Source: Petrosia ficiformis (lineage: Eukaryota > Porifera > Demospongiae > Haplosclerida > Petrosiidae). From it: 64,000 nt of DNA. The translations under genes were made by a program, and so were the position numbers. The number at the start of each line of letters is the position of its first letter. The first letter of the stretch is position 1. Positions 63,840-64,000 of this stretch are shown here, one piece after another. The DNA is taken from contig OX345644.1 in NCBI GenBank assembly GCA_947044365.1, forward strand, positions 5,028,577 through 5,092,576, written 5' to 3'. A model generated the notes under the pieces. That model was not told the DNA's origin, ran no database searches, and saw nothing but the letters and a program-made list of their open reading frames with translations.

Positions 63840-64000
63840 ATAACTAACATCTCACATCCGGATGATATCTAATATCTTTTTCAGTAATAATAATAATAAT
63901 TAATGATATTTATTAGTTATTATTTTATTATTAAAATTAATAGTAATTTCTATGGAACTGACCGTTGAATCATCAGTGAAGGTATTACTGTAATAATTAA
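63840..64000. other. AHCYL 3' untranslated region (start)
   Basis: AT-rich sequence after the TAA at 63837-63839, with ATA/TAATAAT repeats at about 63886-63935. The end of the transcript lies beyond the window or cannot be placed. Confidence 0.5.

Overview
The window looks like nuclear DNA of an early-branching animal, most likely a sponge. It is AT-rich, its genes carry many GT-AG introns, its genes are recognisably metazoan (an adhesion GPCR, an IRBIT-type AHCYL, a CRELD), and it is crowded with short palindromic DNA transposons. The sponge assignment is inference; no ribosomal or mitochondrial marker is present. Exon borders were read by hand from GT-AG sites, codon phase and protein-family similarity, and phases close across the four gene models except where stated.

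Layout. (1) 1283-2405 (+): the 3' end of a CRELD gene, with two possible 3' ends. One encodes a membrane-anchored tail, the other a soluble tail ending in KQEL. (2) 3141-16240 (-): a complete farnesyl diphosphate synthase (FDPS) gene, 10 exons, 357 residues, tail-to-tail with CRELD. Its 4.6 kb first intron is a nest of transposons. (3) 17846-42390 (+): a very large adhesion GPCR, head-to-head with FDPS. Its ectodomain runs signal peptide, EMI-like, EGF, IgGFc-binding, EGF, IgGFc-binding plus EGF, EGF-like, five calcium-binding EGFs, Cys-rich exon, HormR, GAIN and GPS, followed by seven membrane helices and a cytoplasmic tail. This combination is the most unusual thing in the window. A repeat of about 0.8 kb sits inside the GPS coding region, so the allele is either rescued by splicing or broken at the autoproteolysis site. 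(4) 42394-44390: two more copies of that same repeat. (5) 44541-46656: a 2.1 kb fold-back DNA transposon with an exact 8-bp target duplication, minisatellite arms and a decayed transposase. (6) 47883-63839 (+): a complete AHCYL/IRBIT gene, 16 coding exons, 546 residues.

The genes are unrelated in function: ER protein quality control, isoprenoid synthesis, cell-surface recognition and signalling, and an AdoHcy-hydrolase-like regulator. There is no operon logic. Between them, and in most large introns, the sequence consists of MITEs, (TA)n tracts and decayed transposase fragments.
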